NCBI GenBank assembly: GCA_947459635.1
Contig: CANHEA010000011.1
Span: 1 to 49,465, forward strand
Reading direction: 5' to 3'
DNA: 49,465 bases
DNA from: Flavobacteriaceae bacterium
GTDB taxonomy: Bacteria > Bacteroidota > Bacteroidia > Flavobacteriales > Flavobacteriaceae
Each line of letters begins with the position of its first letter. Positions within the stretch are counted from its first letter, which is position 1. The notes under the pieces are model-generated. The model saw only the letters and a program-made list of their open reading frames with translations, was not told the origin of the DNA and made no database searches. Below are positions 34,872 to 44,532 of the stretch, piece by piece. The position numbers and the translations under genes are program-made.

Positions 34872-35836
34872 AAACCTTAGTTACCGTAATAGTTCCGACT
34901 TATAATTCTGCCCCGTACGTGCTGGAAACATTGGAAAGTGTTTACAATCAAACGTACTTGAACTTAGCGTTAATTATCTCTGATGACTGTTCAAGTGATG
35001 ATACTGTAGCCATCGCAAAAAAATGGGTTGATCAAGACAAAGTCCAATCTCGTTTTCAAGATATTCAAATACTCACTGTACCCAAAAACACTGGAGTTTC
35101 GGCTAATTGTAACCGAAGTATCAGTGCTACATCATCCGACTACTTTAAGTTTATTGCGGGTGACGATATTTTATATCCGAATTGCATTGAAGACAATATG
35201 AATTTTGCCGGTGAAAATCCTGGAGCTAGTATTATTTTTAGTCAAATAAAATTGTATCAAGATCAATTTGAAGAGAAGAACTACATCAAAACAACGCCGG
35301 AAGATTATCCACAAAATATAATGGATTCGGCTTTAAGTGCCCAAGATCAATATGCTTTATTGCTGCTTTCAGACAGAATTCACTACACACCCTCTTTTTT
35401 TGCAAATAAGAACGCCATTCTTGAAGTAGGCGGCTATGACGAAAACAACAAGTTGGTTGAAGATTATCCAATGTGGTTACAATTGACTAAAGCTGGCGTG
35501 CGACTAGATTACTTTCATAAGGTAACGGTTGGCTATAGGATTCATTCAAAAGCGACTAATAACGTAGGCGATACCGTCTTATTCAAGCCTTCTGTTTTCA
35601 ACACTTTTAAGATTAGAAAGCAAGTGGCGCACCCTAATTTGCCATGGGAAATCGTTGCTTCTGAATATCATATGTATTGGGTGTCGCGGTTTTTTAGCCA
35701 AATGAATTGGAACAAGAAGACCAAAATATTTGCAGGATTGTACAGAACATTTTGTTTTTATCTCAATCCGTTTCAATACATCTACGCCTTAAAGAAAAGA
35801 CTACCAGTTAATAAACATAATTCATTTTATTCCTAG
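34868..35836 (+). CDS. Glycosyltransferase family 2
   Basis: A 322-residue GT-A glycosyltransferase, inverting, probably adding one sugar of the repeat unit at the cytoplasmic face. It starts KTLVTVIVPTYNSAPYVLE, with nucleotide-binding ISDDCSSDDTVAIAKK and the metal-binding DxD-like FIAGDDILYPNC; VEDYPMWLQLTKAG is the usual acceptor-region block. The start is a TTG at 34868, overlapping the previous stop (TTGA), because no in-frame ATG precedes the conserved VIVPTYN segment. Donor and linkage cannot be read from the sequence. Confidence 0.87.
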   Translation: MKTLVTVIVPTYNSAPYVLETLESVYNQTYLNLALIISDDCSSDDTVAIAKKWVDQDKVQSRFQDIQILTVPKNTGVSANCNRSISATSSDYFKFIAGDDILYPNCIEDNMNFAGENPGASIIFSQIKLYQDQFEEKNYIKTTPEDYPQNIMDSALSAQDQYALLLLSDRIHYTPSFFANKNAILEVGGYDENNKLVEDYPMWLQLTKAGVRLDYFHKVTVGYRIHSKATNNVGDTVLFKPSVFNTFKIRKQVAHPNLPWEIVASEYHMYWVSRFFSQMNWNKKTKIFAGLYRTFCFYLNPFQYIYALKKRLPVNKHNSFYS

Positions 35837-35838
35837 TG

Positions 35839-36846
35839 ATGCGATTAAGTATAATAGTGCCGGCGTATAAAGTCTCAGATTTTATAGAAAAATGCATACG
35901 GAGTTTGGAGGCGCAAGATATTCCGAAGTCAGAATATGAAATAATTGTCACCAATGATGGCTCTCCAGACAACTGCAAGGAAATTATAGAGACTCTCCAA
36001 AGCGAATTTTCCAATTTGATTCTCATCAATCAAGAGAATCAAGGTGTTTCGATGGCTCGAAATAACGCAATCGCCATCGCAAAAGGAACGTACATTTTGC
36101 CAATAGATCCTGATGATTATGTTGTGCCGAATAGCTTTCAAAAGATATTGACAAAGGCGGAGCATCAGGACTTGGACATACTCTACCTTGGATTTGAAAT
36201 CTTCGACGCCGAGAGTAAAAGCATATGGAAAACCAATTATCTAGAACAGGAAAAGTATTTATACAATGGTATTGACGGGTATTTTATCTCTAGAGGTTTC
36301 GACGTAAGAGATCCAGATCGATCTTGGGGAATTCTTTTCAAAAGGCAACTTCTACAGAAATATGAACTTACTTATCCTAAAGATGTTCCTTATCTTGAAG
36401 ACGGATTATTCTTAGCGAAGGTTTTTGCTGTTGCTCAAACTGTTGCCTTCGACAATGAAGTATTTTATCAAAGAACAACGCGAAAAGGTTCAGCCACGAA
36501 TTCTACACTATTCTTTTCAGAATATGCAATTCAAGGATTTATCAATGCAATTGAAGACATTAAATTCTTTGCTTCTAGATACCAATTTCGAAATGAACAA
36601 AAATTACTAATAAATCATGTTGTGGCGAAATTCACCTTATTGCCATTAACGTCGATTATTGGTCAGAAAAGTATCAGAAATTATTTTCAGTTTGTACAGC
36701 GACTCAAAGTAAATAATTGCAACAAAATAGCAGTTGAAGGACTAAGACTTGACTACTACAAAATGGCTGCAATCTACAACAAAAGTGCTTTATTATTCTA
36801 TTTTTATTATCCAATTGTAACTAAAATAAAAAACATAACCCGATGA
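35839..36846 (+). CDS. Glycosyltransferase family 2
   Basis: A 335-residue GT-A enzyme. It opens with RLSIIVPAYKVSDFIEKCI and has VTNDGSPDNCKEII, GVSMARNNAIAIAKG, the metal site LPIDPDDYVVPN, and VPYLEDGLFLAKVFA before a hydrophobic C-terminal segment. ATG 35839 follows the stop of the previous gene by 2 bases; a GTG at 35836 is also in frame. Its stop overlaps by 4 bases (ATGA) the start of the broken gene at 36843, indicating that gene was once part of the same translational chain. Confidence 0.87.
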   Translation: MRLSIIVPAYKVSDFIEKCIRSLEAQDIPKSEYEIIVTNDGSPDNCKEIIETLQSEFSNLILINQENQGVSMARNNAIAIAKGTYILPIDPDDYVVPNSFQKILTKAEHQDLDILYLGFEIFDAESKSIWKTNYLEQEKYLYNGIDGYFISRGFDVRDPDRSWGILFKRQLLQKYELTYPKDVPYLEDGLFLAKVFAVAQTVAFDNEVFYQRTTRKGSATNSTLFFSEYAIQGFINAIEDIKFFASRYQFRNEQKLLINHVVAKFTLLPLTSIIGQKSIRNYFQFVQRLKVNNCNKIAVEGLRLDYYKMAAIYNKSALLFYFYYPIVTKIKNITR

Positions 36847-37457
36847 AAATTCAAGATATTATCCCCGTTTCGATTAGAAAATCATTTCTAAAAATAACCA
36901 ATCGTCGTTGTGGTCGCAAGCTTTAGGAGCTCACAAACGAGAAATTGAGTCCAGCCTTATTCCATGGGAAGAACTTATCAAAAAGCTCGTCTATGCATGG
37001 AGAAATCAAGGGTTTTTAGTCAGATGGATTATTTCCAAACATGCATTGAAAAAACCATGAAGTTTGCAGGATTCGTTTTCGAAGGCGGCAGCTGATTATC
37101 AACGATTTTGTTGGGAGTTATCGCCCAAAAGCAAAATGAAAAAATAATTGCTTCTGAGAATATCAATTTTGGGCACAACGCATTGAAAAAGAATTAATTA
37201 AAACCCAATTGAGTAATAATACCTTCTATAATAGACCTTTTAAAGACTATAGACCCTATGCTTGGTATTACATTGAGGAGATTCAATGCGAGGAAATCGG
37301 ATTGTGCATTTGTGATCCTCCTCTGGGAGATACGAAAGGCATAACACTCGGTTTTCTGTCTCTTTTTAAAGATAATTCTTTACCCAATGCTGTGATTTTG
37401 GTAAATGATAATATTTGCGAAGTTGAACAAAAAATGATTCAAGAATGGGAACAGTAA
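36843..37457 (+). pseudogene. Frame-broken gene, possibly a methyltransferase
   Basis: Coding sequence is readable only by changing frame at least five times. Pieces: 36843 (MKIQDIIPVSIRKSFLKIT), 36902 (SSLWSQALGAHKREIESSL, then IPWEEL), 36988 (RLCMEKSRVFSQMDYFQTC, then IEKTMKFAGFVFEGGS to a stop at 37093), 37092 (LIINDFVGSYRPKAK), 37135 (NEKIIASENINFGHNALKK), and 37191-37457 (ELIKTQLSNNTFYNRPFK onward). The last piece has LCICDPPLGDTKG and LPNAVILVNDN, weakly like the DGPPG and ILLDD region of small SAM methyltransferases. The gene starts in ATGA of the preceding glycosyltransferase. Family assignment is tentative. The only sizeable open part is 37209-37457, 82 residues. Confidence 0.7.
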
Positions 37458-37523
37458 GTACCGATGAGTGTATAATGATCTGGTTTTTTTGATTCTCATG
37501 TAATTTTAAATATTAATTAATTT

Positions 37524-38624
37524 ATGATAAGAATTACTTTAATAGCGGGGGCAAGACCCAATTTTATTAAGATAGCGCCGATTATTCATGCACTTAACAA
37601 AAATAAAGAACGTTCTAATATTGCGTATCGGTTAGTTCACACAGGACAACATTTTGATGAAAAAATGAGCCATACATTTTTCAAGCAATTGAATATTCCG
37701 GAACCAGATGTAAATCTAAATTGCGGAGGTGGAACCCAAGCCGAACAAACCGCTGCGATCATGGTTGCGTTTGAGAAAGAACTTCTTGAGCATCCGGCAG
37801 ATTTGGTTTTGGTGGTAGGCGATGTGACTAGTACGATGGCTTGCACGATAGTAGCAAAGAAAAACAACATAAAAGTTGCCCATGTAGAAGCAGGAATTCG
37901 TTCGTATGATATGAGCATGCCGGAAGAAATCAATAGGTTAGTCACAGACTCGATTACAGACTATTTTTTCACGACTACATTATGGGCAGGTAGTAATTTA
38001 GTGAAATCTGGAGTTAGCGAAGACAGTATTTTCTTTGTTGGAAATGTCATGATTGATACCTTGTATAGCAATCGAAGTAAGTTCGTTAAGCCGCAATTTT
38101 GGGATAATTTGAATTTAAAACCTAAAGGGTATTTTGTTTTGACCTTGCATCGTCCAGCTAATGTTGATGGGGTTCAAAACCTAAAAGTCCTATTGAGTGA
38201 AATAATTAATAATGTTCAAGGTCTGCCAATTCTTTTTCCAATTCACCCCAGAACATTAAAAGTTTTGGAGGAGGCGAACATTGATGCTCCTAATTTGCAT
38301 ATTATTGAACCATTAGGGTATTTAGAATTCAATTATTTGGTTGAGAATGCGCTTGGTGTAATTACGGATTCAGGAGGAATTACTGAGGAAACCACTGTAA
38401 TGGGAATTCCTTGCATTACACTTCGCGATAATACCGAAAGGCCAGAAACGATTGAATTAGGAACCAACGAATTAATAGGAACCAATCCGAATGCGATTCG
38501 ACCAGCGCTTGAAAAATTATTTAATAATCAATGGAAGAAAGGTACAATCCCTGAAAAATGGGATGGTAACGCGGCCGAAAGAATAGTTGACCAGCTCATC
38601 TTATTAAACGAAAAAAAGAACTAA
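37524..38624 (+). CDS. wecB: UDP-N-acetylglucosamine 2-epimerase (non-hydrolysing)
   Basis: A 366-residue GT-B-fold enzyme interconverting UDP-GlcNAc and UDP-ManNAc. It begins ITLIAGARPNFIKIAPII, then HTGQHFDEKMSHTFF, VVGDVTSTMACTIVAKK, HVEAGIRSYDMSMPEEINR with the catalytic Glu, LTLHRPANVDG and VITDSGGITEETTVMGIP. Length is normal. It follows the broken gene after 66 bases that include a T-run but no clear promoter. UDP-ManNAc could be used directly or oxidised to ManNAcA. Confidence 0.92.
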   Translation: MIRITLIAGARPNFIKIAPIIHALNKNKERSNIAYRLVHTGQHFDEKMSHTFFKQLNIPEPDVNLNCGGGTQAEQTAAIMVAFEKELLEHPADLVLVVGDVTSTMACTIVAKKNNIKVAHVEAGIRSYDMSMPEEINRLVTDSITDYFFTTTLWAGSNLVKSGVSEDSIFFVGNVMIDTLYSNRSKFVKPQFWDNLNLKPKGYFVLTLHRPANVDGVQNLKVLLSEIINNVQGLPILFPIHPRTLKVLEEANIDAPNLHIIEPLGYLEFNYLVENALGVITDSGGITEETTVMGIPCITLRDNTERPETIELGTNELIGTNPNAIRPALEKLFNNQWKKGTIPEKWDGNAAERIVDQLILLNEKKN

Positions 38625-38644
38625 AAGCACTTTTGAATATCGCT

Positions 38645-39751
38645 ATGAGCAAAAAAATTCTAATAGTTACCAACGGCTTTTTTCCCGAAAATTCGCCGCG
38701 ATCTTTTCGTGCTACCGAGTTGGCTAAAGAATTAGTTCGGCAAGGTAATACTGTAAAAGTGATTTCAAATTATCGCGAAGGAACAGAAGCGTTTTGTATC
38801 GAAAATGGGATCAGTTTTAAAGCAATGCCCAAATTAAGTTGGCGTGTTCCGACTCTTACAGGAAATAGATTGACAATTTTGGGTAAACGCGTATTCCTTC
38901 GTTTGAGTTCGTTGCTGTTTGAATATCCGATGATTCAATTATTGCCGTTAGTAAAGAAAGCATTGAAAAATGAAGAAGGACATGATGCTTTGATTTCAAT
39001 TGCCGTTCCTTATCCAATTCATTGGGGTGTCGCGGCAGTCTGGTCTAAGAAAAAAATCGCAAAAGTTTGGATTGCGGACTGCGGAGATCCATATATGGGT
39101 CAAGAAAACGATACTTTTAAAGTCCCATTTTACTTTGCGTATTTTGAAAAGAAATTCTGTAGAAAAGCGAATTATCTTACCGTGCCAACCGCAGCGTCTA
39201 TTCAGGGATATTATCCTGAATTTCATTCAAAAATCAAAGTGATTTCACAGGGATTTAGATTTGAAGACATCAAATTGTATGAAGGACCAAGAGATACTTC
39301 AAAAGTGATTTTTGGATATGGTGGGATGTTTATTCCTGGCAGAAGAGATCCGTCTGAGTTTCTAAATTTTTTAAATTCATTAGATGATTCTTATGATTTT
39401 GAGTTTCATATTTATACCAACACGCCTCAATTTGTAGCGCCATTTGTTGCAGCTTCTAACAATAGAATCCAGATAAAAGACGTGCTGACTAGAGATATGT
39501 TGATGTATGAAATGAGCAAAATGGACTTCCTAGTTAATTTCGAAAATTCAGGTGCTACGCAAACGCCAAGCAAATTAATAGATTACGCAATATTAAATAA
39601 ACCGATTTTATCAGTTAAATTTGGCAACTTGAAGGGAAATATTGTTTTGGAGTTTATCAATAGAGATTATAGCAATAGAATGATAATTGCCGATCCTGAT
39701 CAATATAGAATTGAAAATGTCGCTAAAAAATTCCTGGAGTTAATTGAGTAA
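38645..39751 (+). CDS. Glycosyltransferase (GT-B fold, GT4-like)
   Basis: A 368-residue glycosyltransferase with a GT-B pattern. The N-terminal domain reads SKKILIVTNGFFPENSPRSF, with RATELAKELVRQGNTVKVIS. The C-terminal domain has YGGMFIPGRRDPSEFLN and FLVNFENSGATQTPSKLIDYA, the latter like the donor-binding Glu-rich segment of GT4 enzymes. It probably adds a sugar of the repeat unit. ATG 38645 is preferred to an in-frame TTG at 38633. Its end overlaps the TTG start of the polymerase gene by 8 bases. Confidence 0.8.
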   Translation: MSKKILIVTNGFFPENSPRSFRATELAKELVRQGNTVKVISNYREGTEAFCIENGISFKAMPKLSWRVPTLTGNRLTILGKRVFLRLSSLLFEYPMIQLLPLVKKALKNEEGHDALISIAVPYPIHWGVAAVWSKKKIAKVWIADCGDPYMGQENDTFKVPFYFAYFEKKFCRKANYLTVPTAASIQGYYPEFHSKIKVISQGFRFEDIKLYEGPRDTSKVIFGYGGMFIPGRRDPSEFLNFLNSLDDSYDFEFHIYTNTPQFVAPFVAASNNRIQIKDVLTRDMLMYEMSKMDFLVNFENSGATQTPSKLIDYAILNKPILSVKFGNLKGNIVLEFINRDYSNRMIIADPDQYRIENVAKKFLELIE

Positions 39752-40979
39752 AAAAGTGCATCCTTTGAAGAATAATTTAGTTTTCTTTTTGCTTTCACCT
39801 TTCTTGGGGTTCATTCAAGCCTTTAAGTATTATAAAGAGGATTGGGCTAAGAACAGTGTGTGGCTATTTGTGATATTCTACGGATACACCATGTTTCGTC
39901 CAGAAATTATGGATTCGTCGCGTTACGTAATCAACTTGATTAACCTCTATAATAGACCCATGACCTGGGACATATTTGTCGGAAATTTTTATACTGATGG
40001 TTCCGATTCGGCAGATATTTACCAACCTTTAATCATATTTTTTCTTTCCCGTTTTACCAAAGATGGTAATATTCTATTTGCAGTTTTTGGAACAGTGTAT
40101 GGCTATTTTTATTCTAGAAATATTTGGCTTGTTCTCGATCTTGCGAAAGGAACAAATATCGATAGAAAATTATGGGTTCTGATTATTGCATTTATTTGTG
40201 TACTAGGATTCTGGAATTTGAATGGCGTTCGAATGTGGACAGCGGCGCATGTATTTTTCTACGGTGCTTTTCAATACCTTGTGCATGGCAAGAGGAAAGG
40301 GATTGTGGTTGCGATTTCATCGGTATTAATTCACTTTTCTTTTGTTTTACCAATTAGTATTTTCCTTTTATTCATCGTCAACAGGATTCCGTGGCGCTTA
40401 TTGTACTTCTTGTTTATTGGAAGCTTTTTTATTTCTTCACTAAATGTACCTGCAATTCGAGCGTCTCTAGAAAGTGTTGCGCCTGATTTCTTACTTCCAC
40501 GAGTAAATAGCTATACCAGCGACGAATACGTTGAAGTGGTTACCGATTTGAATGATTCCGCCAACTGGTATATTAAATATTATACAAATTCTTTGATGTG
40601 GGTTTTGGTGATACTATTTACTATTATTTACTTCTCTAAAAACAAGAAATTAAAAGACGACAAATCTTTCTCCAATTTGTTTGGATTTTCACTTTTGATA
40701 TTAACTATAGGAAACATTACGTCGCTGCTGCCATCCGGTGGGCGATATGTTTTGATTGCCCAACTATTTGGTGTAGCAGTGCTGGTTTATTATTACGTTC
40801 GGTTTGATGACCTTTTGTATAGGAATTATCTTAAGCTTTTTGCGCCATTATTGTATTTCTTTATCTTGGTGAATTTGAGAATTTCCTTTGATACGATTTC
40901 TTTTATGACCGTGTTCAGTAATCCGATTTTGGCGGCCCTAGTTGATATGCCTATTCCTTTAATAAACTTATTTAAATAA
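39744..40979 (+). CDS. EpsG/Wzy-like polysaccharide polymerase
   Basis: A 411-residue polytopic membrane protein with about 10 hydrophobic segments and no soluble domain. FRPEIMDSSRYVINLIN in the first loop and FWNLNGVRMWTAAHVFFYGA in a mid segment fit EpsG-family oligosaccharide polymerases, where a conserved Arg follows the helix. With Wzx at 32617 and Wza/Wzc-type proteins at the locus head, it is the best Wzy candidate in the window. It starts with TTG at 39744 within the preceding gene; no ATG is near enough. Confidence 0.75.
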   Translation: MSKKVHPLKNNLVFFLLSPFLGFIQAFKYYKEDWAKNSVWLFVIFYGYTMFRPEIMDSSRYVINLINLYNRPMTWDIFVGNFYTDGSDSADIYQPLIIFFLSRFTKDGNILFAVFGTVYGYFYSRNIWLVLDLAKGTNIDRKLWVLIIAFICVLGFWNLNGVRMWTAAHVFFYGAFQYLVHGKRKGIVVAISSVLIHFSFVLPISIFLLFIVNRIPWRLLYFLFIGSFFISSLNVPAIRASLESVAPDFLLPRVNSYTSDEYVEVVTDLNDSANWYIKYYTNSLMWVLVILFTIIYFSKNKKLKDDKSFSNLFGFSLLILTIGNITSLLPSGGRYVLIAQLFGVAVLVYYYVRFDDLLYRNYLKLFAPLLYFFILVNLRISFDTISFMTVFSNPILAALVDMPIPLINLFK

Positions 40980-41006
40980 ACCTACAAGGAATTAAATCAA
41001 GACCAA

Positions 41007-42128
41007 ATGAGCAGTAGTCAAATCATCCAAAGTCTAAAATCATACCTTTCGGCCACACTGATTAATAAGAAAGGCAAAACCGTTGGTCAAAAACTGGTCG
41101 TCATAGAGTCAGATGATTGGGGAGCAATTAGAACACCTTCAAAAGAAGCATTGAAAGCCTTTCAAGAAAAAGGGTTAGATTTAGGAAATAGTATCTATAA
41201 AGTAGACGCGCTAGAGTCGCAAGATGATTTGGAATTGCTCTTTTCTGTGTTATCAAAACATAAGGATCATCAGGGTTCAACTGCAAAAATAACCGCAAAC
41301 GCCATTATGGCAAATCCTGACTTCGATAAAATAAAAGCATCCAATTTCACCGAATTTCACTACGAAAAATTTACCGACACGTTTCAAAAATATCCAAACC
41401 ATGCCAACAATTTGAATTTATGGTTGCAAGGAAAATCACAAGGTGTTTTTCAACCACAGTTTCATGGTAGAGAACATCTCAATTACAAGCGTTGGCTGAG
41501 AGTCTTGCAGCAAAATAACCAGGCCGCTCAGTTTTGCTTCGATTGGAATGCGACCTATTCAGGAACTGGTGATTATAGCTTTATGGAAGCCTACGATTGG
41601 GATTCACCTTCAGACATTCCAGATCAGAAAGCGATCATTGCCGATGGACTAAGAATCTTCAAAGAAACATTTGGTGAAGATTCTAAATCTTTCATTGCAC
41701 CTTGCTACAATTGGGATTCCGAAATAGAAGCAGTTTTGAGTCAACATGGCGTAAAATGGATTCAAGGATTGCGTTCTCAATTAATACCCACAGGAACTTT
41801 TGATCAATACAATGCCCTGCCACATACCTTTGGCGAAACCAATGCATTGGGTATGAAATACAATATCAGAAATTGTATTTTTGAACCTTCCATGAATCCA
41901 AACCGAGATTGGGTAAATAGTTGTTTAGCCCAAATGGCAAGCGCTTTTCATTGGAATAAACCCGCAGTTATTTGTGCGCATCGCATTAATTTTGTAGGTT
42001 TCATCGACGAAAAAAATAGAGATCGAGGTCTCAAAGGTCTTGATTTGCTTTTGAAGTCTATTTTACAAAAATGGCCAGATGTTCATTTTATTTCGACCGA
42101 TGAATTGTCCATGTATCTCAACGAATAA
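41007..42128 (+). CDS. Polysaccharide deacetylase-like protein
   Basis: A 373-residue protein with features of NodB-type deacetylases. Early VVIESDDWGAIRTPS carries the Asp-Asp pair of motif 1; QPQFHGREHLNY suits the metal-binding His segment; SFIAPCYNWDSEIEAVL resembles the RxPY motif, and FISTDELSMYL the end motif. The order matches the family, though spacing is greater. It has no signal peptide, so it would act in the cytoplasm on a nucleotide- or lipid-linked sugar, or a different linkage. Its place between the polymerase and the third MBOAT module links it to glycan modification. Confidence 0.72.
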   Translation: MSSSQIIQSLKSYLSATLINKKGKTVGQKLVVIESDDWGAIRTPSKEALKAFQEKGLDLGNSIYKVDALESQDDLELLFSVLSKHKDHQGSTAKITANAIMANPDFDKIKASNFTEFHYEKFTDTFQKYPNHANNLNLWLQGKSQGVFQPQFHGREHLNYKRWLRVLQQNNQAAQFCFDWNATYSGTGDYSFMEAYDWDSPSDIPDQKAIIADGLRIFKETFGEDSKSFIAPCYNWDSEIEAVLSQHGVKWIQGLRSQLIPTGTFDQYNALPHTFGETNALGMKYNIRNCIFEPSMNPNRDWVNSCLAQMASAFHWNKPAVICAHRINFVGFIDEKNRDRGLKGLDLLLKSILQKWPDVHFISTDELSMYLNE

Positions 42129-42153
42129 TTAAGTAAAATAACAATACTGATTT

Positions 42154-43614
42154 ATGTTATTCAACTCCATAGAATTTGCGATTTTCTTACCAATAGTTTT
42201 CCTGCTTTATTGGTTTGTGTTTCAAAAGAATATTAGTAAACAGAACTTACTAATTCTTTTAGTTAGCTATGTATTTTATGCCTGGTGGGATTGGCGTTTT
42301 CTTTTCCTCTTGGCATTTTCAACTTTTCTAGACTATTTTTCTGGTTTGAAAATAGAACAAGCCAAATCTCAAGCGCAAAGTAAGTTTTGGTTGATTTTGA
42401 GTATTGGAATCAATCTCGGTTTTTTAGGCTTTTTTAAATACTATAATTTCTTCGTCACTGAGTTAACGCACGCCATTGCCAATATGGGTATTGTCATTAA
42501 TCCGTGGACACTCAAAGTTATCCTGCCTGTTGGTATTTCGTTTTATACTTTCCATGGACTTTCATACATCATAGATGTTTACAAAAAACGCATTATTGCC
42601 GAAAAGAACTTTGTCGATTATGCCGTTTTTGTGAGCTACTTTCCACTCCTTGTCGCTGGACCAATCGAAAGAGCCACACACCTTTTACCGCAATTTAAAA
42701 AGGCCAGAACATTCAGTTATGAGCAAGCTACCGACGGTTTGCGTCAAATCTTGTGGGGACTGTTTAAGAAAGTGGTCATTGCCGATAATTGCGCTACTTA
42801 TGCCAATCAAATTTTTAATGCCAGTGGCGAACATAACGGAAGCAGTCTCTTTTTAGGCGCACTATTTTTTACTTTTCAAATTTATGGTGACTTCTCAGGA
42901 TATTCTGATATTGCGTTAGGAGCATCCAGATTGTTCGGAATTGAATTGTTAAGAAACTTCGCTTTCCCTTATTTTTCGAGGGATATCGCTGAGTTTTGGA
43001 GAAGATGGCACATTTCATTATCAACGTGGTTTCGGGATTATCTCTATTTTCCATTGGGCGGAAGCCAAGGCGGAACGTGGATGAAAGTGCGAAATACCTT
43101 TATTATCTTTCTCGTTAGCGGATTTTGGCATGGCGCCAATTGGACATTCATCGCGTGGGGATTTTTGAATGCGCTGTATTTTATTCCATTACTTTTATTA
43201 GACAAGAATCGAAATCATTTGCATGTGATTCCAACGCATCAATTTTTGCCGTCAATAAAGGAATTTTTTCAAATACTATTTACGTTTTTCCTAACAGTCA
43301 TTGCGTGGATATTTTTTAGATCGGACACCATCACGCAAGCTTTTGCGATTTTACGAGAAATATTTTCAAAAAGTTTACTGCAAAAACCAAATTTCTTAGG
43401 AAAACAAGACATGATCTATTTCATCATTCACTGTAGCATGATTGCGATCTTGATATTGGTAGAGTGGATGCATCGCGACAAGCAATTCGGTCTGCAATTC
43501 AATAAAGGCACGATGAATTCAACGGTAAAAAGATGGTCGATTTATGCTGTAATTACAGTATTTATTTTACTATTTGGTGGCAAACAGAACAACTTTATTT
43601 ATTTTCAATTTTAA
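42154..43614 (+). CDS. MBOAT family O-acyltransferase (AlgI/DltB-like), copy 3
   Basis: A 486-residue polytopic acyltransferase paralogous to copies at 6089 and 9425. Shared blocks are YIIDVYKKRIIAEKNFVDY, LLVAGPIERATHLLPQFKK, GDFSGYSDIALGAS, SRDIAEFWRRWHISLSTWF and SGFWHGANWTFIAWG, with the invariant His. It ends NNFIYFQF like the others. Being inside the polysaccharide locus, its acceptor is probably the polymer made here. An SGNH-like partner follows after 15 bases. Confidence 0.9.
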   Translation: MLFNSIEFAIFLPIVFLLYWFVFQKNISKQNLLILLVSYVFYAWWDWRFLFLLAFSTFLDYFSGLKIEQAKSQAQSKFWLILSIGINLGFLGFFKYYNFFVTELTHAIANMGIVINPWTLKVILPVGISFYTFHGLSYIIDVYKKRIIAEKNFVDYAVFVSYFPLLVAGPIERATHLLPQFKKARTFSYEQATDGLRQILWGLFKKVVIADNCATYANQIFNASGEHNGSSLFLGALFFTFQIYGDFSGYSDIALGASRLFGIELLRNFAFPYFSRDIAEFWRRWHISLSTWFRDYLYFPLGGSQGGTWMKVRNTFIIFLVSGFWHGANWTFIAWGFLNALYFIPLLLLDKNRNHLHVIPTHQFLPSIKEFFQILFTFFLTVIAWIFFRSDTITQAFAILREIFSKSLLQKPNFLGKQDMIYFIIHCSMIAILILVEWMHRDKQFGLQFNKGTMNSTVKRWSIYAVITVFILLFGGKQNNFIYFQF

Positions 43615-43629
43615 TCAAAAACGGAAAAA

Positions 43630-44532
43630 ATGAAGCAGTTTTTTAGAAAGTTAGTTTGGTTCTTACTTGTCGTAGTTCTTCTGAATTTGGCTTATTTGCT
43701 ATTGTTGCTCTTTTGGAGTCCAGGATTTAAGAAAATCTACGAAATTTCAAGATTTGAAAAGCAAAATTATGAAACCATAGTTTTAGGAAATAGCATGGCG
43801 TTGGATGGTATTGACGCCGAATATCTATCAAAAAACGGAATGTCAACCTACAACCTTTCGGTCGCTGGAAATCACATTTCGACTTCTGTATCTTTACTCA
43901 AGGATTATCTTGAAAAGAACGATAAACCTAAAATGGTAGTCGTTGGTCTGTCTTCTGCCATAGGGAAATCGTATTTAAATCCTGTTCCGTTTACCAATCC
44001 TGAAGTGGAGTTTTTCTACCATCCAAGTTTCCTCTCAAACCTGACAAATCCACCTTTATTGAATTTTCAATGGCTTGCCGTCGATCTGCTAAAAATTGTT
44101 ATTTCTAAAGATCACAGAAATGCCACGATGGTTTTGGGACAATGGAAAACAAAAAAAGTAATTCCTGACGGAAGTGTTTTTAAGAATTCAGTTGCAAAGC
44201 CAATAGACTACCGAGATCCTTATCTACTTGAAATCACGAAGATTTGCCAAGAACAAGGAATCAAGTTGGTTGTAGTTGAGCTTCCAGGATCGAATAGTAG
44301 CCAGAATAATTTGCCTTTTCAGTATGTTGCAAAATTGAAAGATGGGACGAGCCAAATGATATACAATATCAACAACAATTCAGTGGCTTCTGAAGTGCTC
44401 AATCCTGCAACGGATTGGCTGGCACAAGATCACTTGAATCAATTTGGTGGACAAAAAATCACAACATTTCTTTTAGAGCAAGTACTTCATAAAGATTTCA
44501 ATAGTAACGTTTCATCTCAAGATAAACCATGA
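43630..44532 (+). CDS. SGNH/GDSL-like membrane-anchored partner of MBOAT, copy 3
   Basis: A 300-residue protein with an N-terminal hydrophobic helix (about residues 9-31) and an extracytoplasmic domain. Block I is ETIVLGNSMALDGIDAEYL, where GNSM replaces the GSSR of the other two copies; the C-terminal block WLAQDHLNQFGGQKI has an Asp-His pair, unlike the other two, which lack the Asp. This may be the most complete catalytic set of the three. It overlaps the CapA-like gene by 4 bases. Confidence 0.72.
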   Translation: MKQFFRKLVWFLLVVVLLNLAYLLLLLFWSPGFKKIYEISRFEKQNYETIVLGNSMALDGIDAEYLSKNGMSTYNLSVAGNHISTSVSLLKDYLEKNDKPKMVVVGLSSAIGKSYLNPVPFTNPEVEFFYHPSFLSNLTNPPLLNFQWLAVDLLKIVISKDHRNATMVLGQWKTKKVIPDGSVFKNSVAKPIDYRDPYLLEITKICQEQGIKLVVVELPGSNSSQNNLPFQYVAKLKDGTSQMIYNINNNSVASEVLNPATDWLAQDHLNQFGGQKITTFLLEQVLHKDFNSNVSSQDKP

